From JAUIAI01 sp049680625 (GTDB lineage: Bacteria; Pseudomonadota; Gammaproteobacteria; Burkholderiales; Burkholderiaceae_E), in the NCBI GenBank assembly GCA_049680625.1, contig JBAUID010000243.1:1-64000 (forward strand): a stretch of DNA of 64,000 nt, written 5' to 3'. The notes below the pieces were generated by a model. The model had not been told where the DNA came from. It ran no database searches and worked only from the letters and a program-made list of their open reading frames with translations. The translations under genes were made by a program, and so were the position numbers. How positions within the stretch are numbered: position 1 is the stretch's first letter; every line of letters starts with the position of its first letter. Below are positions 26,623 through 35,955 of the stretch, in pieces.

Positions 26623-28491
26623 TTAGCCGAGGCGTTTGAGCAATGCGTCGCGCATCGTTCGCATCTCGGGCGGCAAGCCACTTTCGAGCATCGAAAACAA
26701 TTCATCATGCAACTTCAGCTCGGCTTTCCAGGCATCTGTATCGATCGAGGTAATGTTGCTGAATTCTTTATCGCTGAATTCCAAACCGTCCCAGTTCACA
26801 TCCTGATAGCGTGGGGTCGTGCCAAACACGTGCTCATCACCGCCACTTTTGCCTTCAATACGATCGAGCATCCATTTGAGAACTCGCATATTTTCACCAA
26901 ATCCAGGCCAAACAAACTTGCCCTGCTCATCAGTGCGGAACCAGTTAACACAGAAGATTTTCGGCAGCTGGGCACCGTTTGCCGCCAGACTTTCACCCAT
27001 GGCGAGCCAGTGTCCAAAATAGTCGGCCATGTTGTAGCCACAGAAAGGCAACATGGCAAACGGGTCACGACGCACAATGCCTTGCTGCCCGGCAGCGGCA
27101 GCCGTTGTTTCGGAACCCATGGTTGCCGCCATGTAGACGCCTTCCTTCCAGTCGCGCGCTTCGGTTACCAGTGGCACGGTCGTCGAGCGACGGCCACCAA
27201 AGATAAAGGCATCAATCGGCACGCCGGCCGGGTTGTCCCAATCATCGTCAATTACCGGGTTCTGCGACGCGGCAACGGTGAAGCGGGCGTTCGGATGTGC
27301 CGCGGGTTTGTTTGATGCCGGGGTCCAGTCGTTGCCCTGCCAATCGGTCAAATGGGCGGGGGCTTGTTTGGTCATACCCTCCCACCAGACGTCACCATCA
27401 TCGGTCAGCGCCACATTGGTGAAAATGGCATTGGACTTAACCGAGGCCATACAGTTGAAGTTGGTTTTTTCGTTTGTACCGGGAGCAACACCAAAGTAGC
27501 CGGCTTCCGGGTTAATCGCGTATAAGCGGGTTTTGCCACCTTCATCACGCGGCTTGATCCACGCAATGTCGTCACCGATAGTGGTGACTTTCCAGCCTTC
27601 ATACGATTGTGGCGGGATCAGCATTGCAAAATTGGTTTTGCCACAGGCTGACGGGAACGCGGCCGCCACGTGGTATTTACGTCCTTCGGGTGAGGTCACT
27701 CCCAGGATCAACATATGCTCTGCCAGCCAGCCAACACCGTCTTTCGACGCGTCAGCTTTACCCATCGTTGATGCAATACGCAGGGCAAAACACTTTTTGC
27801 CAAGTAACGCGTTGCCACCATATCCCGAGCCAAACGACCAGATCTCACGGGTCTCCGGGTAGTGGACGATGTATTTAGTTTTGTTGCACGGCCACGCCAC
27901 ATCGGCAGTTTTATTGCCTGATGCGTCTTCCAGCGGCATGCCGACAGTATGCACACAGGGCACAAATTCGCCGTCAGCGCCAAGCACATCGAAGACCGCC
28001 TTGCCCATCCGGGTCATCAGGCGCATGTTGGTCACCACGTACGGCGAATCCGATAATTCAATGCCAATCTGCGCTATCGGCGAACCCAGTGGGCCCATTG
28101 AAAACGGGATCACGTACATCGTGCGACCGCGCATGCAACCGTCAAACAAGCCGTTCAGAGTCGAGCGCATTTGTGCTGGCTCAACCCAGTTATTAGTCGG
28201 CCCCGCATCAGCTTCTTTTTCCGAGCAGATAAAGGTACGGTCCTCAACTCGCGCGACATCAGTCGGATCAGACCATGCAAGGTACGAGTTCGGACGTTTT
28301 TCCTCGTTGAGTTTGCGCAATGTACCGGCGGCTACCATCTCAGTACATAAACGATCGTATTCCTCTCGCGAGCCGTCCGCCCAGACAATTTTGTCCGGTT
28401 TGGTGAGTGCCGCAATTTGCCCCACCCATTCGACCAGACCGGCGTGTTTGACATACGCCGGTGCTGATACCGCCATCGTGGCTTGGTTCAT
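26623..28491 (-). CDS. pckG: Phosphoenolpyruvate carboxykinase (GTP)
   Basis: Gluconeogenic enzyme interconverting oxaloacetate and PEP with GTP, 622 residues. The P-loop-like motif with the hyperreactive Cys is FPSACGKTNFAML; PEP/metal segments around GDDIAWIKP and the FIFGGRRSTTVPLV nucleotide region are present. AGGAG precedes the ATG. GTP rather than ATP form is clear from length and motifs. Confidence 0.97.
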   Translation of the reverse strand: MNQATMAVSAPAYVKHAGLVEWVGQIAALTKPDKIVWADGSREEYDRLCTEMVAAGTLRKLNEEKRPNSYLAWSDPTDVARVEDRTFICSEKEADAGPTNNWVEPAQMRSTLNGLFDGCMRGRTMYVIPFSMGPLGSPIAQIGIELSDSPYVVTNMRLMTRMGKAVFDVLGADGEFVPCVHTVGMPLEDASGNKTADVAWPCNKTKYIVHYPETREIWSFGSGYGGNALLGKKCFALRIASTMGKADASKDGVGWLAEHMLILGVTSPEGRKYHVAAAFPSACGKTNFAMLIPPQSYEGWKVTTIGDDIAWIKPRDEGGKTRLYAINPEAGYFGVAPGTNEKTNFNCMASVKSNAIFTNVALTDDGDVWWEGMTKQAPAHLTDWQGNDWTPASNKPAAHPNARFTVAASQNPVIDDDWDNPAGVPIDAFIFGGRRSTTVPLVTEARDWKEGVYMAATMGSETTAAAAGQQGIVRRDPFAMLPFCGYNMADYFGHWLAMGESLAANGAQLPKIFCVNWFRTDEQGKFVWPGFGENMRVLKWMLDRIEGKSGGDEHVFGTTPRYQDVNWDGLEFSDKEFSNITSIDTDAWKAELKLHDELFSMLESGLPPEMRTMRDALLKRLG

Positions 28492-28994
28492 CGGAAAATC
28501 TCCTGATTAAATAAACCGGTTACGCCTCGCACCACAACCGAACCAAACCCAGCCGGCCAATGCCGGCATGTCTGGGGTTTGTCGCGGAGGAGGATCGAAT
28601 TATTCATGGTTGGCAGGGGCTTTTCAGTTCCCCTGGTCGCGATCAGTCGGTGTCCACACCGAATCAATTAAGCAAAAGCCAAAATCGTCGAAACGATAGC
28701 CGGCAAATCAAAACCCTCCAATTGGCCGGTGCCGGCAACACAAGGCACGACCAAAAAAGGCAAAGTCGGCATCCAACGAGACTTCCAGGGCAACCTGAAA
28801 GCAAACCGCGAATACCGACTGGTCAAGGCCACAATTGTGTCATATTGAATGGGTTCTGAGGTCTTTACAGACGATGCCACAGGGGAATGAATCATGCAGC
28901 GCAGTAAGTCACGCGTATACAAACATGGGTCAATTGGTTGCCCAGTTCGAACAAACGGCCGAGCGGGTCACCAAACCTCGAGGGATAAGCGGCG
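28492..28994. other. pckG-hydratase spacer
   Basis: About 500 bases between divergent genes. A plus-strand frame around 28680-28855 is open and protein-like (VGIQRDFQGNLKANREYRLV) but has a stop just upstream and no good start. No hairpin with a T-run seen. Should contain promoters of both flanking genes. Confidence 0.4.
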
Positions 28995-29807
28995 ATGTTA
29001 TCGATAACAGCCCAGCGATTGCTGGCAGCCTACGACCAGGTCGAGTTGCTCGACCGAGGCGAGTGCGAACCAATTGACTCACTGGAACAAGCGATCGCTA
29101 TTCAGGACATTATTGTTGCCAGCCGGGTTGCCCGTGGCGAAGTCCGGGTTGGCTACAAAATTGGATTTACCAACCGAACCATCTGGGATCGATACGGTGT
29201 CCATCACCCGATATGGGGGCCTGTCTACGACAGCACGCTTCACCTGCTGGACAAGCCGGTCGCGCAGGCCATCGAATCAGGCTATGTCCAGCCACGGCTG
29301 GAGCCAGAAATTGTGGTCAGGCTGGCCCGCATACCGGAACAGGCAACAGTTCAGGCAATTGCGCAAAGCCTGGACTGGGTTGCCCATGGTTTTGAAATTG
29401 TCCAGTCGCACTATCCGGATTGGCAGTTTAGTGGCGCGGAATCTTTTGCTGCTCAGGGCCTGCACGGCGCCTTGTTTGTCGGGCCGCGGTACAAACCCAA
29501 ACAATTGTGCATAAACCCCACAGATCTGCCGACATGGCTGTCTGAGCTGGAGGTGGATCTCTACGAGGCAGGTCAATCCGACGCCATAGATCGCGGAATT
29601 GGTGCCTACGTGCTGGACGGGCCATTACACGCTATTGCCCACTTAATGGCCCAGCTACAAAGCAACGGCCGAACACTGAGCGCGGGTGACATCATCACAA
29701 CTGGCACAATTACCGATGCTCAACCGCTAATTGCTGGCCAGCAATGGCGTACCCGTCTGAGCAACGCGGGGCCGTTAGCGGGCATGCGAATAGATGTTAA
29801 AAGGTAA
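28995..29807 (+). CDS. 2-keto-4-pentenoate hydratase / fumarylacetoacetate hydrolase-fold protein
   Basis: Enzyme of 270 residues of the hydratase/decarboxylase branch of the FAH fold, which acts on 2-oxo-dienoates in aromatic ring-cleavage routes. Family features: VGYKIGFTN, WGPVYDS, the metal-binding LEPEIVVRL (two Glu), HGFEIVQSHYPDWQF and SAGDIITTGTITDAQ. No other meta-cleavage genes are nearby, so the substrate is open. Confidence 0.85.
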   Translation: MLSITAQRLLAAYDQVELLDRGECEPIDSLEQAIAIQDIIVASRVARGEVRVGYKIGFTNRTIWDRYGVHHPIWGPVYDSTLHLLDKPVAQAIESGYVQPRLEPEIVVRLARIPEQATVQAIAQSLDWVAHGFEIVQSHYPDWQFSGAESFAAQGLHGALFVGPRYKPKQLCINPTDLPTWLSELEVDLYEAGQSDAIDRGIGAYVLDGPLHAIAHLMAQLQSNGRTLSAGDIITTGTITDAQPLIAGQQWRTRLSNAGPLAGMRIDVKR

Positions 29808-29838
29808 AAGCTAAATAGTGCCTTGTTAGTAGCTTCTC

Positions 29839-29920
29839 CGCCTGCCACCTGCCGCCTGCCGCCCGCCAATTTCCTAACGGAACCAATACCAACACCCCCA
29901 ACACCCCCAACACCCGAGCT
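29839..29920. repeat. Two short tandem repeats between the hydratase and DUF2817 genes
   Basis: First a 7-bp unit near CTGCCGC about four times (29839-29867), then AACACCCCC three times (29891-29915, last copy partial). The second ends just before the ribosome-site region of the DUF2817 gene. Replication slippage is a likely origin. Confidence 0.65.
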
Positions 29921-29923
29921 GCC

Positions 29924-31078
29924 ATGACCGAAGACAATGCCTCATTTTCCCCACTGGAATCCGGGCATTTCCAGCCATCATACAAAGCGTCACGCGCAAG
30001 TATTCTGCAGCGCGCCAGCGCGACAAGCGGTATTCACCCGTTGCTCACCGACTCGCGCACAATCGCCAGTCGTGGGCCGGAAGGGGAAACCCTTGCGCTG
30101 GACTTCATGATCTTCGGCGCCCGCCAACCGCGTCACGTCCTTGTAGTGTCGAGCGCCACCCATGGGGTCGAGGGCTTTTGTGGCAGCGCGATCCAACATC
30201 AGCTAATCAGCGAACAACTGCCAGGGATAACGCTCGGATCCGATACCGCAGTTATCGTGCAACATGCTAACAACCCGTACGGATTTGCCTGGTTACGCCG
30301 GGTGTCCGAAAACAATGTCGACATCAATCGAAACTTTCGGGACCGCTTCGACGAGTTCGACGTTTCGCCCGGATATGAACAACTCTTTGATGCCCTGAAC
30401 CCAACCGACCTCGACCCGGATAATGAGGCCATGCGGTGGGCAACAATCGCCCGATATATCGAAGAGCATGGTTTGCGGACAGCCCAACAAGCCATTATTG
30501 AAGGCCAATATAAGTATCCGCAAGGTTTGCAATTTGGCGGCCACCGGAAAGACGAATGTGTTGCTCATCTGCAAGACCTCGTGCGCGAACATCTGGCCGC
30601 AGCACAAACGGTCTACTGGGTCGACATTCATACGGGTCTGGGCGAGTTTGGCGCTTGCGAAAGTATCTCGAGCTTTGAGCCGGAACATCCAAACTTCCAA
30701 ACCGCGGCCCGGGTATGGGGTGATGCCGTGCGATCAAGCCGATCGGGGGATTCCATTTCAACGCCGCTGCGCGGGGTAATGGATCGCGGCCTGGCTGGCC
30801 TGATGGCTGACGACTGCCAGTTTGGTTTCATAGCAGCCGAGTTTGGTACGTATCCGGTAGAACGAGTGCTGCGGGCCCTACGTGCAGACAACTGGTTGCA
30901 CCAGCACGGGCCAGATGATTTACTCGGCGACCCGGTTGCCCGGGAAATCAAGGCGGAAATTCTCGAAGCGTTGCGGCCGGACCGCGCCGAATGGCGCATG
31001 CGGGTACTCGAAACGGGCCGCAAAATCATCGACCAGGCGATCGCAGCACTGCCCGGTGCGGACATAATTGAGCGCTGA
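29924..31078 (+). CDS. DUF2817 family protein, M14-like metallopeptidase fold
   Basis: Predicted cytoplasmic zinc hydrolase of 384 residues related to carboxypeptidase A-type peptidases. First zinc ligands in SATHGVEGF (His and Glu of HxxE), the third His in VDIHTGLGEFG; the segment HANNPYGFAWLRR and NNVDINRNFRD are typical of the family and place the substrate-binding Asn-Arg. Substrate unknown. No signal peptide. Confidence 0.85.
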   Translation: MTEDNASFSPLESGHFQPSYKASRASILQRASATSGIHPLLTDSRTIASRGPEGETLALDFMIFGARQPRHVLVVSSATHGVEGFCGSAIQHQLISEQLPGITLGSDTAVIVQHANNPYGFAWLRRVSENNVDINRNFRDRFDEFDVSPGYEQLFDALNPTDLDPDNEAMRWATIARYIEEHGLRTAQQAIIEGQYKYPQGLQFGGHRKDECVAHLQDLVREHLAAAQTVYWVDIHTGLGEFGACESISSFEPEHPNFQTAARVWGDAVRSSRSGDSISTPLRGVMDRGLAGLMADDCQFGFIAAEFGTYPVERVLRALRADNWLHQHGPDDLLGDPVAREIKAEILEALRPDRAEWRMRVLETGRKIIDQAIAALPGADIIER

Positions 31079-31216
31079 CCAGCCCACGGTTTGCGCACTA
31101 ATGGAAAAAATCCTGACGGCGGTAGATGAGTTTTGATGCACCGTTCATCCGCTCAAAACTGTAAATGCCGGTATTCGACTGGCCAAAGCTGGTCGTTTAT
31201 GCGGTAGAGTTGAGTC

Positions 31217-31393
31217 ATGTCAGAGCTCACTCCCGCACAAAGAACCGCTTCCACCGCCCGAATCGTTTTGTATACGGGTGCCTTGTTTGTTGCTGAAGCG
31301 CTGTATCGCGGGTCCGCAATGCGTGCTGCCATTGCCAGTGCAATCCTGGCCGCCGGGGCTGGCTTGCTGTTGCTGGCCAAACGCGCCGACTAG
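31217..31393 (+). CDS. Small membrane protein, 58 residues
   Basis: Short gene with two hydrophobic helices separated by YRGSAMRAA (near residues 16-30 and 37-54), a basic end and a plausible start (MSELTPAQRTASTAR). Composition is typical of small inner-membrane proteins. Family not recognised. It lies 94 bases before the 430-residue unknown gene on the same strand and may share its transcript. Confidence 0.6.
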   Translation: MSELTPAQRTASTARIVLYTGALFVAEALYRGSAMRAAIASAILAAGAGLLLLAKRAD

Positions 31394-31486
31394 TCAGGCA
31401 GGCAGGCAGACACAGGGCGAGCGGCGAGCCTGGCTGCATTTACGCCTGCCGTCGACAACGCTTCGCGCAACGAAACAAACCCAGAC

Positions 31487-32779
31487 ATGCACTCATTCCA
31501 GGCCCTGCGGGTTGATAGCCAGCCAATAGACCAAGAGCTGCGCGACGCGGGTGCTGTTGGCCCGGAACTGGCCCACCTGGCCAGTGTCTATTGCGAAAGC
31601 CCGCGCGCCCTGGTGTTTCATCAGCCATCATCCGAGTGGCGTCTGTTCATGGTGTTACTGCCACTGGCATCACGCTTATCGTTGATGGGTAATCCGGTGT
31701 TTTCCCAACTGGCACGTGCCTGGGGCTTGAACCTCAGATTTATTGGCGTTGACCGCAACGGCCTGGTCTATGATTTTCGATCTTTGCTTAGCGACGATAT
31801 GTTGTCGGGCCTGATCCAATGGCTGCAATCGGAAGAAATGGCCCGCTACGATAGCCGTTCCAATGCGGCCCGCACATCAAGCCGGGGAGACAAGCCTCTC
31901 GATATCTTGTTTGCGTCGCTATCACGCGACATGCTCACCATCCTGGATAAACGACGTGACGACTGGGGTCGACACCTGGACTCCCAGCATCAACTTGAAC
32001 CCGGCGCCGCATCAAGTTTGTTTGACCGGGCCAGTCGTTACCCCGATTTTCTCGCGGCCTGCCATGAGGCCTTGCGTAGCCAGATGATCGATGTGCGTTT
32101 TTATGGTCGCTTGCTGCGTTCCGTCGACCTTCGCGAAGACAGCTTTGAGCAGCGCGCCGCGGCACAGATCGACGATTGCCTGGACCCAATCATGATGACC
32201 AGACTGGCAAAAAGTGACGCTGGCAAACACCTGGGTTGCTATAACTGGCTCAGTATTGCTCCGCGCAATGCGCCACAACGCGCTCATATTCTGTCGCGCC
32301 TGCCGTTCTTTGCTTCGTTTTTTGCCGAGGCCTTGTTGCCAATTGACACCTGGACCCCCCACGAACAAGGCATCGAAGACTTATATTCCAGCATCGGTGA
32401 TATTGACGAACTAATGGAACGTGATGCCATTCATGCAAACCAGGGCGGAAGACCAAGCGCACCGGCATACGACTTAAAGCGTGTTGCCGCCCGCCAGGAA
32501 ACGGCACGCAACATGCACGTCACCGGCTTGCTGAGAAAAGCCGTCGACTCCGGTCAGGACAGGCAGGTAATTCACCACATCGCCGAGCGGTTTGACGTGT
32601 CAGAAAATACTATTCGCTTGTTGTGGCACAGCCGGCCATTGGCATTAGGTAACCCACCGACCTGGCATCTCGCAGAAATTCTTAAACGCCTGGATGCGCT
32701 GCACCGACGTGACTGGCCTGACTCACCTGAGAATTGGGCAAACCTGACAGCTGACGCGGTGCCGGCGGAAGCCATCTGA
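31487..32779 (+). CDS. Unrecognised protein, 430 residues
   Basis: Soluble, no signal peptide or membrane helix apart from a moderately hydrophobic segment near 50-66. I do not recognise a family. The C-terminal HHIAERFDVSENTIRLLWHS looks like a helix-turn-helix (an ERFDVSENTIR core), so DNA binding is possible. The middle is helical and charged. No Shine-Dalgarno is obvious before the ATG. Codon use looks like that of its neighbours, so it is probably a native gene. Confidence 0.75.
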   Translation: MHSFQALRVDSQPIDQELRDAGAVGPELAHLASVYCESPRALVFHQPSSEWRLFMVLLPLASRLSLMGNPVFSQLARAWGLNLRFIGVDRNGLVYDFRSLLSDDMLSGLIQWLQSEEMARYDSRSNAARTSSRGDKPLDILFASLSRDMLTILDKRRDDWGRHLDSQHQLEPGAASSLFDRASRYPDFLAACHEALRSQMIDVRFYGRLLRSVDLREDSFEQRAAAQIDDCLDPIMMTRLAKSDAGKHLGCYNWLSIAPRNAPQRAHILSRLPFFASFFAEALLPIDTWTPHEQGIEDLYSSIGDIDELMERDAIHANQGGRPSAPAYDLKRVAARQETARNMHVTGLLRKAVDSGQDRQVIHHIAERFDVSENTIRLLWHSRPLALGNPPTWHLAEILKRLDALHRRDWPDSPENWANLTADAVPAEAI

Positions 32780-32808
32780 AGCAACCCGGCCTGGCAGTCT
32801 GTCTAGAA

Positions 32809-33729
32809 TTATGAATTCTTAAAATTTTCCAACCAGCGCAAGAACCCCGTCGCGTCTTCCCGGCCCTGAGCGTCTGTGGCTTCGTAATCAGCCGGGCTGG
32901 TGTAATCCCAGCTGGACGCAGGCACTTTGCGGGTTGGCTGCACGTAAACCCGGTTGCCTACCCGAAAAACCGGGTCATACCCGGGATATCGCCGGGTCAC
33001 CAGGACCAGAGTATCGGGTTGGTCACAAACCGCCTGAACTGAACCCGCCGGGGATGGCGAGTCACGCGCCGATGCTGGTGAAAAATTCGCGGGCTGATCC
33101 AGAACATCCACCGGCACGTTATCGACCAGGCCACCGTCCAGGGTTGGCTTGCCATCTTGATACTGAATGCCTGTAAAAGGCGGTGTGCAACTGGAGGCAA
33201 GAATCAGATCGATCAACTCGTCAGCGGTCTGACAAGACCGAACTGTTCGGTAATCTGCATGGAAGCCCAGGCGTCGCCCAAGGCGGGGATGCAGGGGTTT
33301 AAGCAGGTATTTCTCCAGGTTGTATCCAAGCAGGCCCAGACCAATAGCAAACGTTGGCGTAAGCCCGTTAGGAGGTCGGGCATAAGCAATCCGAATTTCT
33401 GGCGCGTTGCGCAACAGGCTGGGGAAATGATCACCAATCAGTATCGCCAGGGCATTGCGGTAGATCTGTTCATGTGGAAATACACCGCTGCGCCCGTCAC
33501 GCCAACGACCCCAGTACGCATTGCGCGCTGACGGCCCAAGTACCGAGCGATAATGCGCAAGCGCTGTTGCTGAGTTATTAGCGTACAACAGACACGCGGT
33601 CGCCGCGCCAGCCGACACGGCAGCGATCCGGCTTGGCGCCAGGCCGGCAACCGGTGCAACCGTTTCCCACCAGCCCGCCTGCCACCAGCAACGATGGCCA
33701 CCACCAGCAAACACAACCCTCTCAAACAT
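32809..33729 (-). CDS. Patatin-like phospholipase
   Basis: Ser-Asp dyad acyl hydrolase of 306 residues. Oxyanion loop VFAGGGHR at 7-14, nucleophile Ser in AVSAGAATA (usual GxSxG with Ala first) near 40, and catalytic Asp in LDGGLVDN near residue 195. No signal peptide, so cytoplasmic. GGAG lies 7 bases before the ATG. Its start is only 19 bases from the divergent asparaginase start. Confidence 0.9.
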   Translation of the reverse strand: MFERVVFAGGGHRCWWQAGWWETVAPVAGLAPSRIAAVSAGAATACLLYANNSATALAHYRSVLGPSARNAYWGRWRDGRSGVFPHEQIYRNALAILIGDHFPSLLRNAPEIRIAYARPPNGLTPTFAIGLGLLGYNLEKYLLKPLHPRLGRRLGFHADYRTVRSCQTADELIDLILASSCTPPFTGIQYQDGKPTLDGGLVDNVPVDVLDQPANFSPASARDSPSPAGSVQAVCDQPDTLVLVTRRYPGYDPVFRVGNRVYVQPTRKVPASSWDYTSPADYEATDAQGREDATGFLRWLENFKNS

Positions 33730-33748
33730 CGATCACTCCAAAACGCCC

Positions 33749-34291
33749 ATGCCCAATTCCGCCGATGCCGCCAACGCCGCTGAACCCGCCGACCCCAACA
33801 ATGGCCCAACCAATATCCGCATCATCACCACCGGTGGCACCCTGGATAAGGTTTACCAGCCAGCCGACGGCAGCCTGTCGTTCGATCACACCCGGGTTCC
33901 GGATCAATTGCTAATAGCCCGGGTCAGTGTCCCACTCACCGATTTGATGGCAATTGATAGTCTTGATATGAGTGACGAACACCGAAAGCAAGTACTCACT
34001 TGCTGCGAACTATGTGTCGAGTCACGGCTTGTGATTACCCACGGCACTGACACCATGGTGCTGACAGCAGAAGTGCTCGCCGCCGCCGCGCTGAACAAGA
34101 CCATTGTCCTGACTGGCGCGATGGTCCCGTTAAGCATTTCGGGCAGTGACGGCGCTTTCAACCTGGGTTGCGCCATTGGCCTTGTGCAGGCTTTGCCCGG
34201 TGGGGTTTGGGTCGCTATGAACGGCATCGCCCGACCGTGGAACGACGTGAAAAAGGATCGCCGCCGCGGTGTATTCACCGGCAGCAAATGA
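33749..34291 (+). CDS. Short asparaginase-family protein
   Basis: 180 residues, equivalent to only the N-terminal domain of L-asparaginases; a family of stand-alone proteins of about 160 residues exists in proteobacteria. Catalytic motifs are present: ITTGGTLDKVY (first Thr) and THGTDTM (second Thr and Asp). MDSLDM-type segment IDSLDMSDE also fits. The first 22 residues are low-complexity Ala/Asn/Pro and no ribosome site is visible. Activity on asparagine is not established for the short family. Confidence 0.85.
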   Translation: MPNSADAANAAEPADPNNGPTNIRIITTGGTLDKVYQPADGSLSFDHTRVPDQLLIARVSVPLTDLMAIDSLDMSDEHRKQVLTCCELCVESRLVITHGTDTMVLTAEVLAAAALNKTIVLTGAMVPLSISGSDGAFNLGCAIGLVQALPGGVWVAMNGIARPWNDVKKDRRRGVFTGSK

Positions 34292-34313
34292 TATATTGGG
34301 TCGGGCAAACAGA

Positions 34314-34751
34314 CTACAGCATCGCGTAAGTTGTCGTGACGTGACACGCGGTTTTGCCATCAGCGCCAATGAGTTCAATTTCACCAAACATCAACCGACG
34401 CCCTGGTTTGGTTACTTCGCAAACAATCCGTACGTCACCCTGTGCAACGGGCCTCAGAAACGACGTGTTCAGGTTAACCGTAGTCATCGGGCGGGTTTCA
34501 CCAAACAATGAACCAACCGCCAACACCATTGAAGTATCAGCTGCGGCCATTAAAGCCTGACCGCAAATGGTGCCGCCAATTCGGCATAAGTCATTGCTGA
34601 ACGGCAGTATCAAGACAGCCTGGCCATCACGGGCCGATTCAACCCGTAAATGCAGATCTTTTACCCACCGGGCGAAAAGATCATCGAGCCAGGTTCGGGC
34701 CAGCGCAACGCAGTCACCGGGGCTGTCAGGGGAGGGGGGTTTGCTTACCAT
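34314..34751 (-). CDS. PaaI-type hotdog thioesterase
   Basis: Predicted acyl-CoA thioesterase of 145 residues with the hotdog fold: GGTICGQALMAAADTSM (conserved Gly-Gly and Asp helix) and TVNLNTSFLRPVAQGDV. Last gene of a run E1 alpha, E1 beta, AbrB permease, thioesterase, with gaps of 0-35 bases. The acyl substrate is unknown. Confidence 0.88.
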   Translation of the reverse strand: MVSKPPSPDSPGDCVALARTWLDDLFARWVKDLHLRVESARDGQAVLILPFSNDLCRIGGTICGQALMAAADTSMVLAVGSLFGETRPMTTVNLNTSFLRPVAQGDVRIVCEVTKPGRRLMFGEIELIGADGKTACHVTTTYAML

Positions 34752-34781
34752 TTTGGTCAGATCTCTACTCTTTTTTATCCG

Positions 34782-35921
34782 CTACCGCTTCGATTCCGGC
34801 CGCACCGCCGGTACGTGCCAGTTAAAACGCCTGGCCAGCATCGGGAACATCGGGCCGTAAACCAGGAGCATAAACACTAAACGGGTGACATGAAAAACCG
34901 TCACCACCGGCACCCCGAGTTGCAGCACTTTTGCGGTCAGTGCCATCTCGGTAATCCCACCAGGTGAGGTCGCCAGAACCATCGTACTCACCGGCAGGTG
35001 AGCCACCAAAGCTATCAGGGTTGCAAACAAGGTGGCCAAACCAATGCCGGCAGCAGTCGTGGCCAGCAAAACCCAGACAATCCGGCGGACATCGGCGATT
35101 GTTTGCGGCCCGAACCGGCAACCGAGGGTCATCCCAACAGCCAGTTGGCCAAGCTTCACCAACTCCGCGGGCAGTGCCGATGGCGCGTGGCCAGTCATGG
35201 TCACCAGACTAACCGCAAACAACGGCCCGAGCATCCAGGCATTGGGCCAGCCCAGTTTGTAAATTGGCCATGTCACTAACAGCGACGCAATCAGCAACAT
35301 GGCCAGGCCCGGCCACACAACCTGAGAGACGGCCGGCGTGAACAAGTCTGAACCGTGAATATCCAACGCCCGAAACGCAAACGGCATCAGGACAACAACC
35401 ACAACAACCCGCAAAGTATGAACAGCAATGATGATGGCGACATTGCCGCCGTAGCGTTCACCCATAACAGACATTTCTGTGGCGCCGCCAATACCCCCGG
35501 AAAAATACGCCGTCACCGGATCCAGCCCCGCATTGCGCAACACCGCGGCGAAACTCAACGATAGGCTCATCGCAAACACCATGCCCAGCATGATCGGCAG
35601 CCACAAGGAGAGCATACGGGCGACCACGTCGGGCGTGAAATACAAGCCAAGCGCCATGCCAATCACGACATGGGCGCTGATACGCCACAAGGTCGGTGCC
35701 CACAACTTCAAACCCAGCATGCGCAGACAGGCAATCACCACCAGCGGCCCCATCATCCACGGTAATGGCGTATCAAGCCAGACAAATAGTGCTGCAGCGG
35801 CCAGGCCAACGGTCAGGGTCAAGGATATGTTTGCCGGGGTATGGATAGTCCGGGCACCTGGGCCAGGCCGCCCGGGGGTGTCATGCAATACGGTGCCCCA
35901 GGCGCCACATCGGCGTATCAA
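34782..35921 (-). CDS. AbrB family (duplicated membrane domain) transporter
   Basis: Membrane protein of up to 379 residues with about ten helices in two similar halves (PWMMGPLVV... and AWMLGPLFAVSL...), and GGIGGATEMSVMGERYGG and SPGGITEMALTAKVLQ as repeated motifs. Such proteins are called AbrB, AmoA-like regulators or permeases. The start given is TTG; about 25 residues before the first helix are not family-like, so the real start may be later. Follows E1 beta by 34 bases. Confidence 0.85.
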   Translation of the reverse strand: MIRRCGAWGTVLHDTPGRPGPGARTIHTPANISLTLTVGLAAAALFVWLDTPLPWMMGPLVVIACLRMLGLKLWAPTLWRISAHVVIGMALGLYFTPDVVARMLSLWLPIMLGMVFAMSLSLSFAAVLRNAGLDPVTAYFSGGIGGATEMSVMGERYGGNVAIIIAVHTLRVVVVVVLMPFAFRALDIHGSDLFTPAVSQVVWPGLAMLLIASLLVTWPIYKLGWPNAWMLGPLFAVSLVTMTGHAPSALPAELVKLGQLAVGMTLGCRFGPQTIADVRRIVWVLLATTAAGIGLATLFATLIALVAHLPVSTMVLATSPGGITEMALTAKVLQLGVPVVTVFHVTRLVFMLLVYGPMFPMLARRFNWHVPAVRPESKR

Positions 35922-35955
35922 TCAACAAACACCGACCCTTGCTGCCAGCAGCTTC

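Noticed and set aside
28680..28855. Open plus-strand frame with protein-like sequence (VGIQRDFQGNLKANREYRLV)
   Set aside because: A stop lies just upstream and there is no start codon; too short to call even as a fragment.
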